NCBI GenBank assembly: GCA_930989765.1
Contig: CAKNNA010000014.1
Span: forward strand, 1-39,116
Origin: an uncultured Clostridium sp.
GTDB lineage: Bacteria > Bacillota > Clostridia > TANB77 > CAG-508
Direction of reading: 5' to 3'
DNA length: 39,116 nucleotides
This document shows, piece after piece, positions 1 through 7,732 of this stretch. Both the position numbers and the translations under genes were made by a program. The number at the start of each line of letters is the position of its first letter. Position 1 is the stretch's first letter. The notes beneath the pieces are model-generated. The model saw only the letters and a list, made by a program, of their open reading frames with translations, was not told where the DNA came from and did not search any database.

Positions 1-29
1 TTATTTTAACATGTCCTTATCTTTTTTGT

Positions 30-209
30 CTAATTTATTATAACCGATCCATTATATTCAAATGGATGTGCTAAAAATGCTTTTCCTCCTGCTTTATGAA
101 TAATATTAATTACTTCTTTATAAGGTGGTCTAAACTCGATATGATTCATAAAATAACTACTTTCTGGGTTTGCTAAATCTTGTATTTTCTCTATAACTTG
201 AACTTCCAT
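30..209 (-). pseudogene. PHP-domain phosphoesterase fragment
   Basis: This 59-residue reading frame starts at an ATG with a GGAGG site 4 bases upstream. Its second half reads EVINIIHKAGGKAFLAHPFE, which looks like the interior of PHP-domain phosphoesterases, where an 'AGG-x-x-x-LAHP' strand-loop carries a metal-binding histidine. PHP proteins are normally well over 200 residues; here the N-terminal metal motifs are absent and the frame stops shortly after the HPFEY motif. I read it as a truncated remnant without activity. It lies at the window edge next to other broken genes, which fits erosion after an insertion or deletion. Confidence 0.55.
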
Positions 210-256
210 TAATCCTCCATTCTGTTAGAGATAACCCTGTTTGGATTATACACTAT

Positions 257-463
257 TTAAAAGTTAAAATCAATCTCACATTTTTCTAGTTTATATTCCT
301 TGATAATGTCCTCTTTCGCCTGTTTGTATATTTTTTCATCTATTAGTTTGTCTTTGTATATCCTGTTTAAAAGTGTTATTTCAATACTTCCATTTAATAA
401 ATTAGCATCTATCTTTTCTTGTAATAATTTAGTGTTTATCTTTTGTTTTTCAATATTATCCAT
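257..463 (-). CDS. small hypothetical protein downstream of ParB-like gene
   Basis: A 68-residue charged, helical protein that I do not recognise. The centre (GSIEITLLNRIYKDKLIDEK) resembles short SHOCT-like helical modules in spacing only. The longer start at 481 has no spaced ribosome site; the ATG at 463 follows GAGGT by 8 bases, so I chose it. The upstream start would overlap the end of the ParB-like gene, and both genes are probably one transcript. A role linked to that gene (maintenance or segregation of an element) is inference from position only. Confidence 0.45.
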   Translation of the reverse strand: MDNIEKQKINTKLLQEKIDANLLNGSIEITLLNRIYKDKLIDEKIYKQAKEDIIKEYKLEKCEIDFNF

Positions 464-473
464 AAGCTGTACC

Positions 474-1199
474 TCATACATCTTCCGTATTTTCTAAAAT
501 ATTTATAATATATTCTTTTATTTCTTTGTTTGGTATGTCATTAAAATATTTTGCTATTTCTTCTTGTGTAAAAATTATTTTCAAACTTTTTTCATTTTTA
601 TAACTTTCTAGTTTTTCCTTACTTAGAATATAGTTTTCACCTAATTTTTTACTTTTTCTAAAATCTTTCTTTATTTTTTTAGCTATGCTATATGTAATTT
701 CGTAATTATAATTTTGTATTATTTCTGCTATCTTAAATTGATTTTTTTCATCTAAAAAACTTATATGTTCTGCTGGATTTATTCCTAACCTTTTATTATT
801 TACAAATTCTTGTAATTCTGGTATTAAATAATTCAATCTCAAATATTTTTGAAATGTTCCATTGCTAATATTCTTATTTTTGCAAATTTCTTTTCTGTTT
901 TGGTTATATTCTTCAAAATACTTTTTGTATTTTCTTGCTATTTCCATTGGTGTATTATGTGTTACGCTAGGTGTATTAAGCACATTTTCGCTTTTATCTT
1001 TATTTGCTATCTTACTTTCGTTTATGACTGGCTCATAATCTTCTCCTAGTATGTTTAAAACTTCTTCTTTGCTAATCCATTCCATATTAACACTTTTTAG
1101 AATTTCTCCCACTTCAAGTTTTTCTTCCATCATTTTTTTGACTTTCTTCATTTCTTCTTTCTTGTAATAGTTTATTAATAATTGATTTGTTTCTGCCAT
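474..1199 (-). CDS. ParB-like protein lacking the N-terminal CTPase/nuclease domain
   Basis: A 241-residue protein. Its centre (about residues 85-170) contains an HTH region with 'YLRLNYLIPELQEFVNNKRL' followed by 'NPAEHISFL', the pattern seen in the KorB/ParB HTH domain of ParB proteins from conjugative elements. The end ('IIFTQEEIAKYF' to 'YIINILE') matches the C-terminal block of the same proteins. The expected N-terminal ParB domain with its GERR-type motif is missing; a short coiled stretch replaces it. Start: the ATG at 1199 is preceded by GGAGGT at 6 bases, whereas an earlier ATG at 1214 overlaps that site. It may be an accessory or silencing-type ParB, or an element remnant. A leader hairpin lies just upstream. 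Confidence 0.6.
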   Translation of the reverse strand: MAETNQLLINYYKKEEMKKVKKMMEEKLEVGEILKSVNMEWISKEEVLNILGEDYEPVINESKIANKDKSENVLNTPSVTHNTPMEIARKYKKYFEEYNQNRKEICKNKNISNGTFQKYLRLNYLIPELQEFVNNKRLGINPAEHISFLDEKNQFKIAEIIQNYNYEITYSIAKKIKKDFRKSKKLGENYILSKEKLESYKNEKSLKIIFTQEEIAKYFNDIPNKEIKEYIINILENTEDV

Positions 1200-1233
1200 A
1201 GTTAAGACCTCCATTTAATTATTAAAAAAACAA

Positions 1234-1279
1234 AAAGCAAGAAAAAAAGCTAGATTTCCCTAGCTTAGTTTCTTGCTTT
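1234..1279 (-). terminator. hairpin plus T-tract in the leader of the ParB-like gene
   Basis: An 11-bp outer stem (1234-1244 with 1269-1279) and a 7-bp inner stem (1247-1253 with 1260-1266) are followed on the minus strand by a T-rich tract at 1221-1236. This is a good intrinsic terminator, but it ends only about 20 bases before the ribosome site of the ParB-like gene. It therefore either ends a transcript arriving from upstream or acts as an attenuator. No gene on the minus strand directly needs it, which favours attenuation (inference). Confidence 0.55.
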
Positions 1280-1388
1280 CAATTTTTCATATTAAGATAA
1301 TATCATCATGTTTTTTATACATCAATGAATGTTTTTTGAAACAATTTTGAAATTTTATTTTAAACTTAAACAATATTCTTATACAACC

Positions 1389-1435
1389 TATAAAATACAA
1401 TAAGTGTATCTCTAATACATTTATTGTATTTTATA
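1389..1435. repeat. 21-bp-arm inverted repeat
   Basis: Arms 1389-1409 and 1415-1435 are complementary at 20 of 21 positions around a 5-base loop (CTCTA). No T-run suitable for a terminator follows. It lies in the gene-free stretch 1215-1647, upstream of the ParB-like gene, and is a candidate partition/operator site or a replication or transfer palindrome of a mobile element. Apart from this, the hairpin at 1234 and the palindrome at 1591, I see nothing coding in that gap. Confidence 0.7.
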
Positions 1436-1590
1436 ATACTTGCAATGTATTTCATTTATGAATATTCTGTTTATTTTTTATTACATCTCAGTTATATCAA
1501 GCATCTTTTCACTTTTTATTTCTCTGTACTTCTTCTGTATTTTTTTATCTTTTACAGAGGACTAGAAAACTTGTTTTTCTATGTGTTTAC

Positions 1591-1609
1591 GAGATACACT
1601 CTGTATCTC
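1591..1609. repeat. short palindrome sharing a GTATCTC core
   Basis: GAGATACA at 1591-1598 and TGTATCTC at 1602-1609 form a perfect 8-bp inverted repeat around 3 bases. The half-site GTATCTC also occurs in the loop region of the larger palindrome at 1389-1435 (about 1406-1412), so the same DNA-binding protein could recognise both (inference). Confidence 0.5.
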
Positions 1610-1647
1610 TTTCCTGCCTTTAGTATCTAGTGTAAGACAACTTCAAC

Positions 1648-2008
1648 TCAAGCCATTGAATTAATAGTATTATAATTTTTTAATTGTTTTTCCATAAAAA
1701 TATCATCTAAAATTAAAATTTTACTTTGAGTACATTTTGCTAAATATTCTATATCCTTTTCCAGTTGCTCATCAAATTTGGCTGGACATATAGCTCCAAT
1801 TATTCCTATTCGCTGTTTGTCTTGTGATGCCACTAAAATCTGTTGTAACATCTCTCTTGCTTCTTTACAAGAACGTGTTAAATTGCAATTACTTTTGGCA
1901 ATCCCAACAAACTACATCATCTTCATCATATTTATTTAATATTAACTTGCATAATCCTTCTAATCTAATTAGATTTAGTTTTGTTTTTGATTGCTTTATC
2001 AATTTCAT
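1648..2008 (-). pseudogene. frameshifted Cys-rich gene of unknown function
   Basis: The start is an ATG at 2008 with GGAGGGG just upstream. The frame reads MKLIKQSKTKLNLIRLEGLC through to 'DDVVCWDC', then hits TAA at about 1889. One frame over, the reading continues with 'KSNCNLTRSCKEAREML' and ends at 1648. Joined by a +1 shift near 1894-1898 it gives about 119 residues with a clustered 'CWDCKSNCNLTRSC' motif that suggests a metal site, then a possible Rossmann-like segment 'GIIGAICPAKFD'. I cannot assign a family. Unlike other breaks in this window there is no CGG at the junction, so an ordinary indel is the simplest explanation. Confidence 0.5.
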
Positions 2009-2125
2009 ATAACCCCTCCACATACTTGTCAATATTTCAAGTATAACATAAATCGACATTTTTCTCAATATCACAATTTGTGTCTTTCATACTAGAACAA
2101 AAGTTTTATTTTTTGTTAAAAACTA

Positions 2126-2153
2126 TTGCTTTTTTACATATTTATGATATAAT
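2126..2153 (+). promoter_or_regulatory. promoter of the PemK/MazF-like gene
   Basis: TTGCTT (2126-2131), a 16-bp spacer and TATAAT (2148-2153) form a sigma-A-type promoter ending 25 bases before the ATG at 2179. An AAAGGATG ribosome site lies between them. Confidence 0.65.
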
Positions 2154-2178
2154 GTTGTTGCGAAAGGATGTTTGATAT

Positions 2179-2718
2179 ATGCAAGAATTATTAAATGTTT
2201 TAAATACAACCAAAAATACTTTAGATAAATATTATGACATACATAAAGATGAAGATTTCTCTAATAAACGAAATACACCTAAAGATTATCTTGAATGGGT
2301 TGATAAGAAAACAAAAATTATTATCAATTCCCCAGAATTTATAGAAAAATCAAAAGAATGCATTATTCGTGGTGATCTAGTTTGGGTTGAATTTGGATTT
2401 AATATAGGTGAAGAGTTTAGTGGTAGACATCCTGCTGTAGTTCTAAAAAACGGTGGAAAAACATTGCTAGTTTTACCTATTACAAGTAAACAACCAACTG
2501 AAAAACAATTGGCCAGTAAAACATATGTAGAACTTAGTAAAATATATAATTTTAAATCGATGAGAAGGTGGGTTAATATTTTTAATATTAATCCAATAAG
2601 TATTGAAAGAATAGATTTTTCAAAGAAAAAGGGAAATATTAAAGGAATCGATTTGGATAATATATCAAAAGCTTTTTTAGATTCCGATCTTTTTAAATAT
2701 AGACCTGCAAAAAAATAA
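2179..2718 (+). CDS. PemK/MazF-family toxin-like protein
   Basis: A 179-residue protein. Residues from about 63 onward carry the PemK/MazF fold signature: 'GDLVWVEFG', 'GEEFSGRHPAVVLKN', 'LLVLPITSK' and a late 'RWVNIFNINPIS' strand, as in type II toxin endoribonucleases that cut RNA. About 60 N-terminal residues are extra compared with a typical 110-residue MazF and look helical. No antitoxin gene adjoins it: upstream is a broken gene on the other strand and downstream is a candidate small RNA. It could be an orphan toxin, a degenerate toxin, or one controlled in another way. The family assignment is firm; the partner is unknown. Confidence 0.75.
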   Translation: MQELLNVLNTTKNTLDKYYDIHKDEDFSNKRNTPKDYLEWVDKKTKIIINSPEFIEKSKECIIRGDLVWVEFGFNIGEEFSGRHPAVVLKNGGKTLLVLPITSKQPTEKQLASKTYVELSKIYNFKSMRRWVNIFNINPISIERIDFSKKKGNIKGIDLDNISKAFLDSDLFKYRPAKK

Positions 2719-2786
2719 TTTGTAAAATTCATAATTTTTTGCATAAAATTCTTGATTTTTACGTAAAAATATAGTATCATTTAATT

Positions 2787-2887
2787 AATAAGAAATCTAT
2801 TTAATTAGATGACTGAGAAGGCTTACTTCGGTAAGCAGTTATGATTTAGAATGTAGCTTATATAGAAATATATAAGCTACAGTTTTT
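2787..2887 (+). ncRNA. candidate small structured RNA
   Basis: A promoter-like pair (TTGATT 2752-2757, 17-bp spacer, TATCAT 2775-2780) precedes a segment of about 100 bases with no ORF. It contains a 6-bp stem closed by a TTCG tetraloop (2821-2836) and a perfect 12-bp stem with a GAAA loop (2853-2880) followed by GTTTTTT, a strong terminator. Promoter, compact hairpins and terminator together suggest a free-standing RNA. I recognise no known family. Alternatively it is only the terminator of the toxin gene. Confidence 0.5.
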
Positions 2888-2932
2888 TAATTTTTTCTTT
2901 ATTTACGATATTTATAACATATTTGATTTCTA

Positions 2933-3001
2933 TATTACGAATATTAGCAGTTTCTCGTAATATAATTTTCTTTATTACGAATTTTTCGATTTTTTCGTAA
3001 T
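2933..3001. repeat. two inverted repeats of ATTACGA/TCGTAAT
   Basis: TATTACGA (2933-2940) pairs with TCGTAATA (2955-2962), and ATTACGAA (2974-2981) with TTCGTAAT (2994-3001). Related half-sites occur nearby (TTTACGATA at about 2902, TTTACGTAAAAA at about 2758). The cluster ends just before the stop of the hydrolase fusion gene, so it could be an operator array or a worn mobile-element end. Confidence 0.45.
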
Positions 3002-3007
3002 ATAATC

Positions 3008-3748
3008 TTATAAATAACTCACTATATCTTCAAAAGTATCATATCCACTTTCACTATTGATATGTCCTGCATTAGAAATAAAAACTTGTTCCGTTGCAAT
3101 CTTATCTGCAAAATCTTTTTCAGTTTCATATCTTACATATGGATCGTTATCCGAATAGAAACAAATTATTTCATTTGCATACTTTTTCACATCTTCTAAG
3201 TTATCAAAATACATTGATTTATTAACTGCATCATATTCTTCATTTATTCCTAGATAATTATTAAATCCACATACAAAAATTAATTTTTTAACTTTTATTT
3301 TATTTTCAACTAAAAACTTTGATATAAATACTGGTGCAATGCTATGACCTATATGTGATACTAAAGCAATAGTCTTCCCATTATAACTTTTTAATAGATA
3401 TTCACAAAAATTTCTTAGTCTTTTTTCAACTTCTTTTAAAGATTCTCCATTAGGAAATTTACTATCTATGTGTTCTTCATATTTTACCAAAGATGTATCT
3501 TCTCCATTTAAATCTCCATAATTACATTCTCTTATCCTTTTATCGTGTAATATCACTTTTGAATCTTTGAATGTATATTTAGCTGAATCTATTGCTCTTT
3601 TCAAATCCGAACTAATTACTAAATCTATTTCATTCAAGTTTATTTGTTCTCGCAATTTAATACTTTGTTCTATTCCTTTTTCACTCAAATTCCCATGTAA
3701 CCACCCAGTAGATTTATGCTCTATATTATCTGTAGTTGTTCCATGCAC
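3008..3748 (-). CDS. histidine phosphatase - RBBP9-type hydrolase chimera (probably inactive)
   Basis: A 246-residue in-frame hybrid. Residues 1 to about 118 follow the phosphoglycerate-mutase-like histidine phosphatase pattern (TTTDN, 'GWLHGNLSEKGIEQS', 'DLVISSDLKRAIDSA', 'RIRECNYGDLNGE', 'FPNGES'). From about residue 125 on it follows the RBBP9/YdeN serine hydrolase pattern ('GHSIAPVFISKFL', 'VKKLIFVCGFNNYLG', 'FYSDNDPYV', 'NAGHINSESGYDTFEDI'). The joint sits at a short shared 'LVSH' segment. The phosphatase RHG motif reads VHG, so the catalytic arginine is lost, and the N-terminal third of the hydrolase fold is missing. Homology starts a few residues before the ATG at 3748, where an in-frame stop and no ribosome site are seen. 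Probably a recombination product that is decaying. Confidence 0.65.
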   Translation of the reverse strand: MHGTTTDNIEHKSTGWLHGNLSEKGIEQSIKLREQINLNEIDLVISSDLKRAIDSAKYTFKDSKVILHDKRIRECNYGDLNGEDTSLVKYEEHIDSKFPNGESLKEVEKRLRNFCEYLLKSYNGKTIALVSHIGHSIAPVFISKFLVENKIKVKKLIFVCGFNNYLGINEEYDAVNKSMYFDNLEDVKKYANEIICFYSDNDPYVRYETEKDFADKIATEQVFISNAGHINSESGYDTFEDIVSYL

Positions 3749-3783
3749 AAAATAACTTAGGATTCTCTTTAACTTTTAAATTT

Positions 3784-4022
3784 TATTTTAATAAATTCAT
3801 ATGTTCATCAACATACAACCATATCATATGGAGTACCCAGCATAGATATATAATCTCTGCAATTCGCTCACAGCAACTATTAAATCAATTCTAAAAATTT
3901 ACTTTATATGTTTCCACATTCCATATCTAAAACAACCTTAACATTAATTTCAGAATTTTGTACTTTTTCTAGTCCAAATCTACCTCTTTTATGAAACATA
4001 ATTGTATCTTGAAAGCTAGTAA
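3784..4022 (-). other. gene debris between rlmD and the chimera
   Basis: No intact gene is present. One minus-strand segment (4022-3904) reads 'FTSFQDTIMFHKRGRFGLEK' and then 'INVKVVLDMECGNI' followed by a stop; it looks like the C-terminal end of a lost protein that I cannot name. A second segment (about 3870-3784) reads 'RDYISMLGTPYDMV' and resumes one frame over as 'LYVDEHMNLLK'. Both look like coding DNA that has lost its start, consistent with the other remnants in 1-4 kb. Confidence 0.35.
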
Positions 4023-4025
4023 ACT

Positions 4026-5399
4026 CTAAGATGACTGGCAATTCTTTAACTCTAGCAATGCACAGACCTCCACATGACTCGTAAACGGAAACATATCCAC
4101 AGGTCTAATTTCCAAAACCTCATACATCTCCTCTAACTTTCCTAAATCTCTAACCAAAGTCGCTGGATTACAACTAATATAAACTATCCTCTTAGCCCTA
4201 ACTTCAAGCAAATCCTCTATACTCTTAGCCTCTAATCCTCTCCTTGGAGGATCAACCATAACAATATCAGGAATTATTTTTCTTTTATATATTAAACTAT
4301 CTAAAACCTCTTTTGTATCACCTGCAAAAAACTCTACATTTGTTACATTATTAATTTCAGCATTCACCCTTGCATTATTAACCGCTTCTTGTACAATTTC
4401 TACTCCATAAACTTTTTTAGCAAATTTAGACATGAACAAAGATATAGTTCCTATACCACAATACAAATCAAAAACAACATCATTTTTAGTAATATTTGCA
4501 GCTTCAACTCCAATCATATATAGCTTCTCAGCTTGCACCGGATTTACTTGGTAAAAAGATAGTGGTGAAATTCTAAATATAAATTCACCTAATTTGTCTT
4601 CAATAAAATCCTTACCAAAAATAACAATATTGCTTGTTCCTAAAATTACATTTGTATTTTTTGTATTAACATTTAAAACAACACTTTTTATTTCTGGAAA
4701 TTTTTCTACCAATTCTTTTGTAAAACTATCTTCTTTTCCAATTTTATTTCCATTAATAACTAATATACACATATATTGATTAGTTTTCACTGAAGCTTTC
4801 ACAACAATATGTCTTAAAAGTCCTTTATTTGTTTGTTCATTGTAAATACTCAAATTTAATTTTTTCCATATTTCAAATGCTTCTTTTGCTATATTTTGTG
4901 CTTTTTCGTTTTGAAGTAAACATTTTTCTACTGGTACAATTTCATGACTTCTGTTTGCAAAAACGCCTATTTGTGCTTTTCCATTTTTGTCTATTTGAAC
5001 AGGATATTGGACTTTATTTCTGTAATAGTATGGGTTTTCCATCCCTAAAGTTTCCTTAACCTCTACTTTATTTTTTAATGTTTTATTAACTAAGCTTTGC
5101 ACTGCATTTTGCTTCATTTTTAAAGTTTCTTTGTATTTTATATGTCTTAAATTACATCCTCCACATCTTTTATATGTTTTGCAATCCGCTTCTGTTCTAA
5201 ATTCTGAAGGACTAATAATTTCTATTATTTTTCCAAACGCATGTGATGATAGTTTTTTGACTATTAATATTTTTACTTTTTCTCCTTTAATAGCATTTGG
5301 TATAAATATTGTAAAATTATTAATTTTTGCTATTCCTTCTCCTTGAAATCCATTATCAATTATATCTACTATATATTCTTTGTTTTTTTCTATTTCCAT
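4026..5399 (-). CDS. rlmD: 23S rRNA (uracil-C5)-methyltransferase, RlmD/RumA family
   Basis: A 457-residue class I SAM-dependent methyltransferase that makes 5-methyluridine in 23S rRNA. In order: an N-terminal TRAM domain (residues ~5-60) for RNA binding, a Cys-rich 'CKTYKRCGGCNLRH' segment (~72-86) with the fourth ligand further on that can hold a 4Fe-4S cluster, the SAM site 'FDLYCGIGTISLF', the acidic 'YGVEIVQEAVNNA', the 'DPPRRG' loop and the catalytic cysteine in 'ISCNPATLVRDLG'. All key residues are present and the length is normal. The ATG at 5399 follows AGAGGA. In low-GC Gram-positives several paralogs (RlmCD-like) exist, so the exact target uridine is uncertain. Confidence 0.88.
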   Translation of the reverse strand: MEIEKNKEYIVDIIDNGFQGEGIAKINNFTIFIPNAIKGEKVKILIVKKLSSHAFGKIIEIISPSEFRTEADCKTYKRCGGCNLRHIKYKETLKMKQNAVQSLVNKTLKNKVEVKETLGMENPYYYRNKVQYPVQIDKNGKAQIGVFANRSHEIVPVEKCLLQNEKAQNIAKEAFEIWKKLNLSIYNEQTNKGLLRHIVVKASVKTNQYMCILVINGNKIGKEDSFTKELVEKFPEIKSVVLNVNTKNTNVILGTSNIVIFGKDFIEDKLGEFIFRISPLSFYQVNPVQAEKLYMIGVEAANITKNDVVFDLYCGIGTISLFMSKFAKKVYGVEIVQEAVNNARVNAEINNVTNVEFFAGDTKEVLDSLIYKRKIIPDIVMVDPPRRGLEAKSIEDLLEVRAKRIVYISCNPATLVRDLGKLEEMYEVLEIRPVDMFPFTSHVEVCALLELKNCQSS

Positions 5400-5454
5400 T
5401 TTTTCCTCTTTTTATTTTATTTTTTACTATGATACCACACTATTTGAGCTTAGT

Positions 5455-7683
5455 CTAGTTTTTGTAAAAATATTCTTCAAACTCTTTTTTATTTAGTGGC
5501 TTAGAATAAAAGTATCCTTGTACATAGTCACAATTCCATTTGCTTAAAATTTCAATTTGTTTTTCATTTTCTACACCTTCTGCAACTATTTTTAAACCTA
5601 GTTTTTTTATCATTGTTATAATATATTTTAAGATATTTGGCTTTTTTTCGTTTTCTTCAATTTTATCAATAAAACTTTTGTCTATTTTTACTATGTCAAC
5701 ATTCATATCTTCTAACATATTTAAAGATGAATATCCTGTGCCAAAATCATCTATTGATACAATAAAACCTTCTTTTTTTATACTTTTAATATATTCTAAT
5801 ATATTTTCTTTTTCTACTGCTGCACTTTCGGTTATTTCAATTTCAAGTATTTCTGGTCTTAAATTTAATTTTTTTAAAATCATTTTATATTCTTCTAAAA
5901 AGTTTTTGTATGAAAAATGTTCTTTTGACATATTTACAGAAATCTTTGGAATTTTTCCATATTTTTTTTGCCATTCTACTATAGTTTTACATACTTCTTC
6001 AAAAATATATATATCTAATTTTATAATAAATTGATTTTTCTCAAAAATTGGTATGAATTTATCTGGATATATAAATTTTCCATCTCTTTTCCATCTTACT
6101 AAAGCTTCTGCTCCTATAACTTCTTTATTTTTAATAAAAATTTTAGGTTGATAATATATCTCAAATTCTTTTTTTAGCAAAGCTTCTTGCATTATACTTT
6201 CAATATTGTGCTCTTCTGTTAAGTTTTTTTCTAGTATTTCATCAAATATATAATATTGCTTTTGATATTTACCTTTTCCGGTATTTTTTGCAATAATTGC
6301 TTTATCTAATGCCTCTTTTATATTTACATCCTCTTTTTTTATTTTGTAAATTCCAATTGTTAATAAGAGTACATATTGTCTACCTTTAATTTCTAGTTTA
6401 GATAATTTATTAATTAAATTTTTTGCGATATTTTCTATATTATCATTTGTTTCTAAAATAATTCCAAAAATATCGCCAGAAAATCTGCATACTATTTTTT
6501 GATTATTTATTGTTTTTTCTATAGTATTACTTAATTCTTTTAATATCAAATTTCCTATTTCATATCCATATTTTTTATTTATGGTCTTAAATTTGTCAAT
6601 ATCTAAAACTAATATATATTTATTGTCTTCAACGGACCTTTTTAATATTTCTTTTCCCTTTTCTATAAAATAATTGTAATTTCCAATATTTGTTACCGGA
6701 TCTATATATGCAAGTTTGTATAATTTTCCTTTTTGCTTTCTATTTGTAACTATAATATATGTTGTAATAATAATCGCCATAAGAATAATTATTAAACATA
6801 TTAAAAAAGTTACTCTTAAACTATTATTGATATCTTTTGCTATTACATTCCCTGGAGTAATTATTGCTAAACTCCAATTTTCAATTTGAAGTTTAGTATA
6901 TGCTATATAATAATTTTTACCATTTATTGTAATCTTACTATAACCTTCTATTCTATTTTTTATGTTTGATTCAATTTCTTTAATTTTACTAAGTTCTTTA
7001 TCATTGTTTATTAAATTTTGGTTTCTTACAACATCAAAAATATTTGTTACATTTGTATTATTTATATTTAATAATTCTAATAAACTATTTGAATTTGCAA
7101 TTATATCTCCATCACTTGTTACTATACACTCAAAACCTTCTCCTCCATATACTTCTTGCAAAAATACTTCTCTTAATTGATCTGTTTCTAAAACTATTAA
7201 AATAACAATATCTTGGTTTTCAAATGCTATTTTTTTAGAATATATATTTATTTCCTCTCTATCAATTTTACTTTTTCTACTTCTTGAAATTTGCACTTCA
7301 TCTGTTTGAAAAAAATATTCAATATCTTCAGACAAATCAAGCCTCTCTCCATCATTTGTAACTGTTTTTCCATCATTATACATAATTCCCATTCGAGAAA
7401 AAATATTTTTACCTTCATTTTTTTCATATATTTTAAAAATTTCATCTTCATTTAAAATATTACTAATTTCTATTTCATTTACTATAGTTTCTAAAATTCT
7501 TATATGCTCTTCTACTATTTTTTGTATTCTTATCCCATCTTGCTTTGTTAACTCTTTTAAATTTTTTAAAGTATTTTTGTCTAATCTATCATTAATATAC
7601 CATAAATATATTATAGAAATTGTAGTTACTATTATCAAAACTATGCATATTATACTTATTTCTAATATTGTATGTTTTTTCAT
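5455..7683 (-). CDS. membrane sensor with degenerate GGDEF and intact EAL domain (c-di-GMP phosphodiesterase)
   Basis: A 742-residue protein. TM helix 1 is at ~8-30, an extracytoplasmic Cache-like sensor at ~35-280, and TM helix 2 at ~285-310. The GGDEF domain follows (~330-480), with its signature replaced by 'RFSGDIFGI', so diguanylate cyclase activity is unlikely. The EAL domain (~500-740) has 'AEALVRW', 'EITESAAV', 'IDDFGTGYSSL', 'VKIDKSFI', 'VAEGVENEKQ' and 'VQGYFYSKPL', i.e. the metal and general-base residues of active enzymes. It should hydrolyse cyclic di-GMP in response to an outside signal, possibly with the GGDEF part as a GTP sensor. It is transcribed alone; inverted repeats lie upstream. 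Confidence 0.88.
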   Translation of the reverse strand: MKKHTILEISIICIVLIIVTTISIIYLWYINDRLDKNTLKNLKELTKQDGIRIQKIVEEHIRILETIVNEIEISNILNEDEIFKIYEKNEGKNIFSRMGIMYNDGKTVTNDGERLDLSEDIEYFFQTDEVQISRSRKSKIDREEINIYSKKIAFENQDIVILIVLETDQLREVFLQEVYGGEGFECIVTSDGDIIANSNSLLELLNINNTNVTNIFDVVRNQNLINNDKELSKIKEIESNIKNRIEGYSKITINGKNYYIAYTKLQIENWSLAIITPGNVIAKDINNSLRVTFLICLIIILMAIIITTYIIVTNRKQKGKLYKLAYIDPVTNIGNYNYFIEKGKEILKRSVEDNKYILVLDIDKFKTINKKYGYEIGNLILKELSNTIEKTINNQKIVCRFSGDIFGIILETNDNIENIAKNLINKLSKLEIKGRQYVLLLTIGIYKIKKEDVNIKEALDKAIIAKNTGKGKYQKQYYIFDEILEKNLTEEHNIESIMQEALLKKEFEIYYQPKIFIKNKEVIGAEALVRWKRDGKFIYPDKFIPIFEKNQFIIKLDIYIFEEVCKTIVEWQKKYGKIPKISVNMSKEHFSYKNFLEEYKMILKKLNLRPEILEIEITESAAVEKENILEYIKSIKKEGFIVSIDDFGTGYSSLNMLEDMNVDIVKIDKSFIDKIEENEKKPNILKYIITMIKKLGLKIVAEGVENEKQIEILSKWNCDYVQGYFYSKPLNKKEFEEYFYKN

Positions 7684-7705
7684 ATTCTCCTCACATATTA
7701 TTTTT

Positions 7706-7732
7706 GAACTTTAGGGACGTTCCTTAAAGTTC
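7706..7732. repeat. 27-bp palindromic repeat, copy 1
   Basis: A near-palindrome (GAACTTTAGGGACG... arm) whose exact reverse complement recurs at 7951-7977. The GGGACGTTCC core recalls REP/MITE-like ends in Clostridia. It sits directly upstream of the EAL gene start. Confidence 0.7.

Noticed and set aside
2787..2887. Classical ToxI-type antitoxin repeats or a known riboswitch
   Set aside because: No tandem repeats are present and the hairpins match no riboswitch pattern I know.
7248..7451. Second minus-strand frame inside the EAL gene
   Set aside because: Alternative-frame translation within a well-supported gene; no independent evidence.
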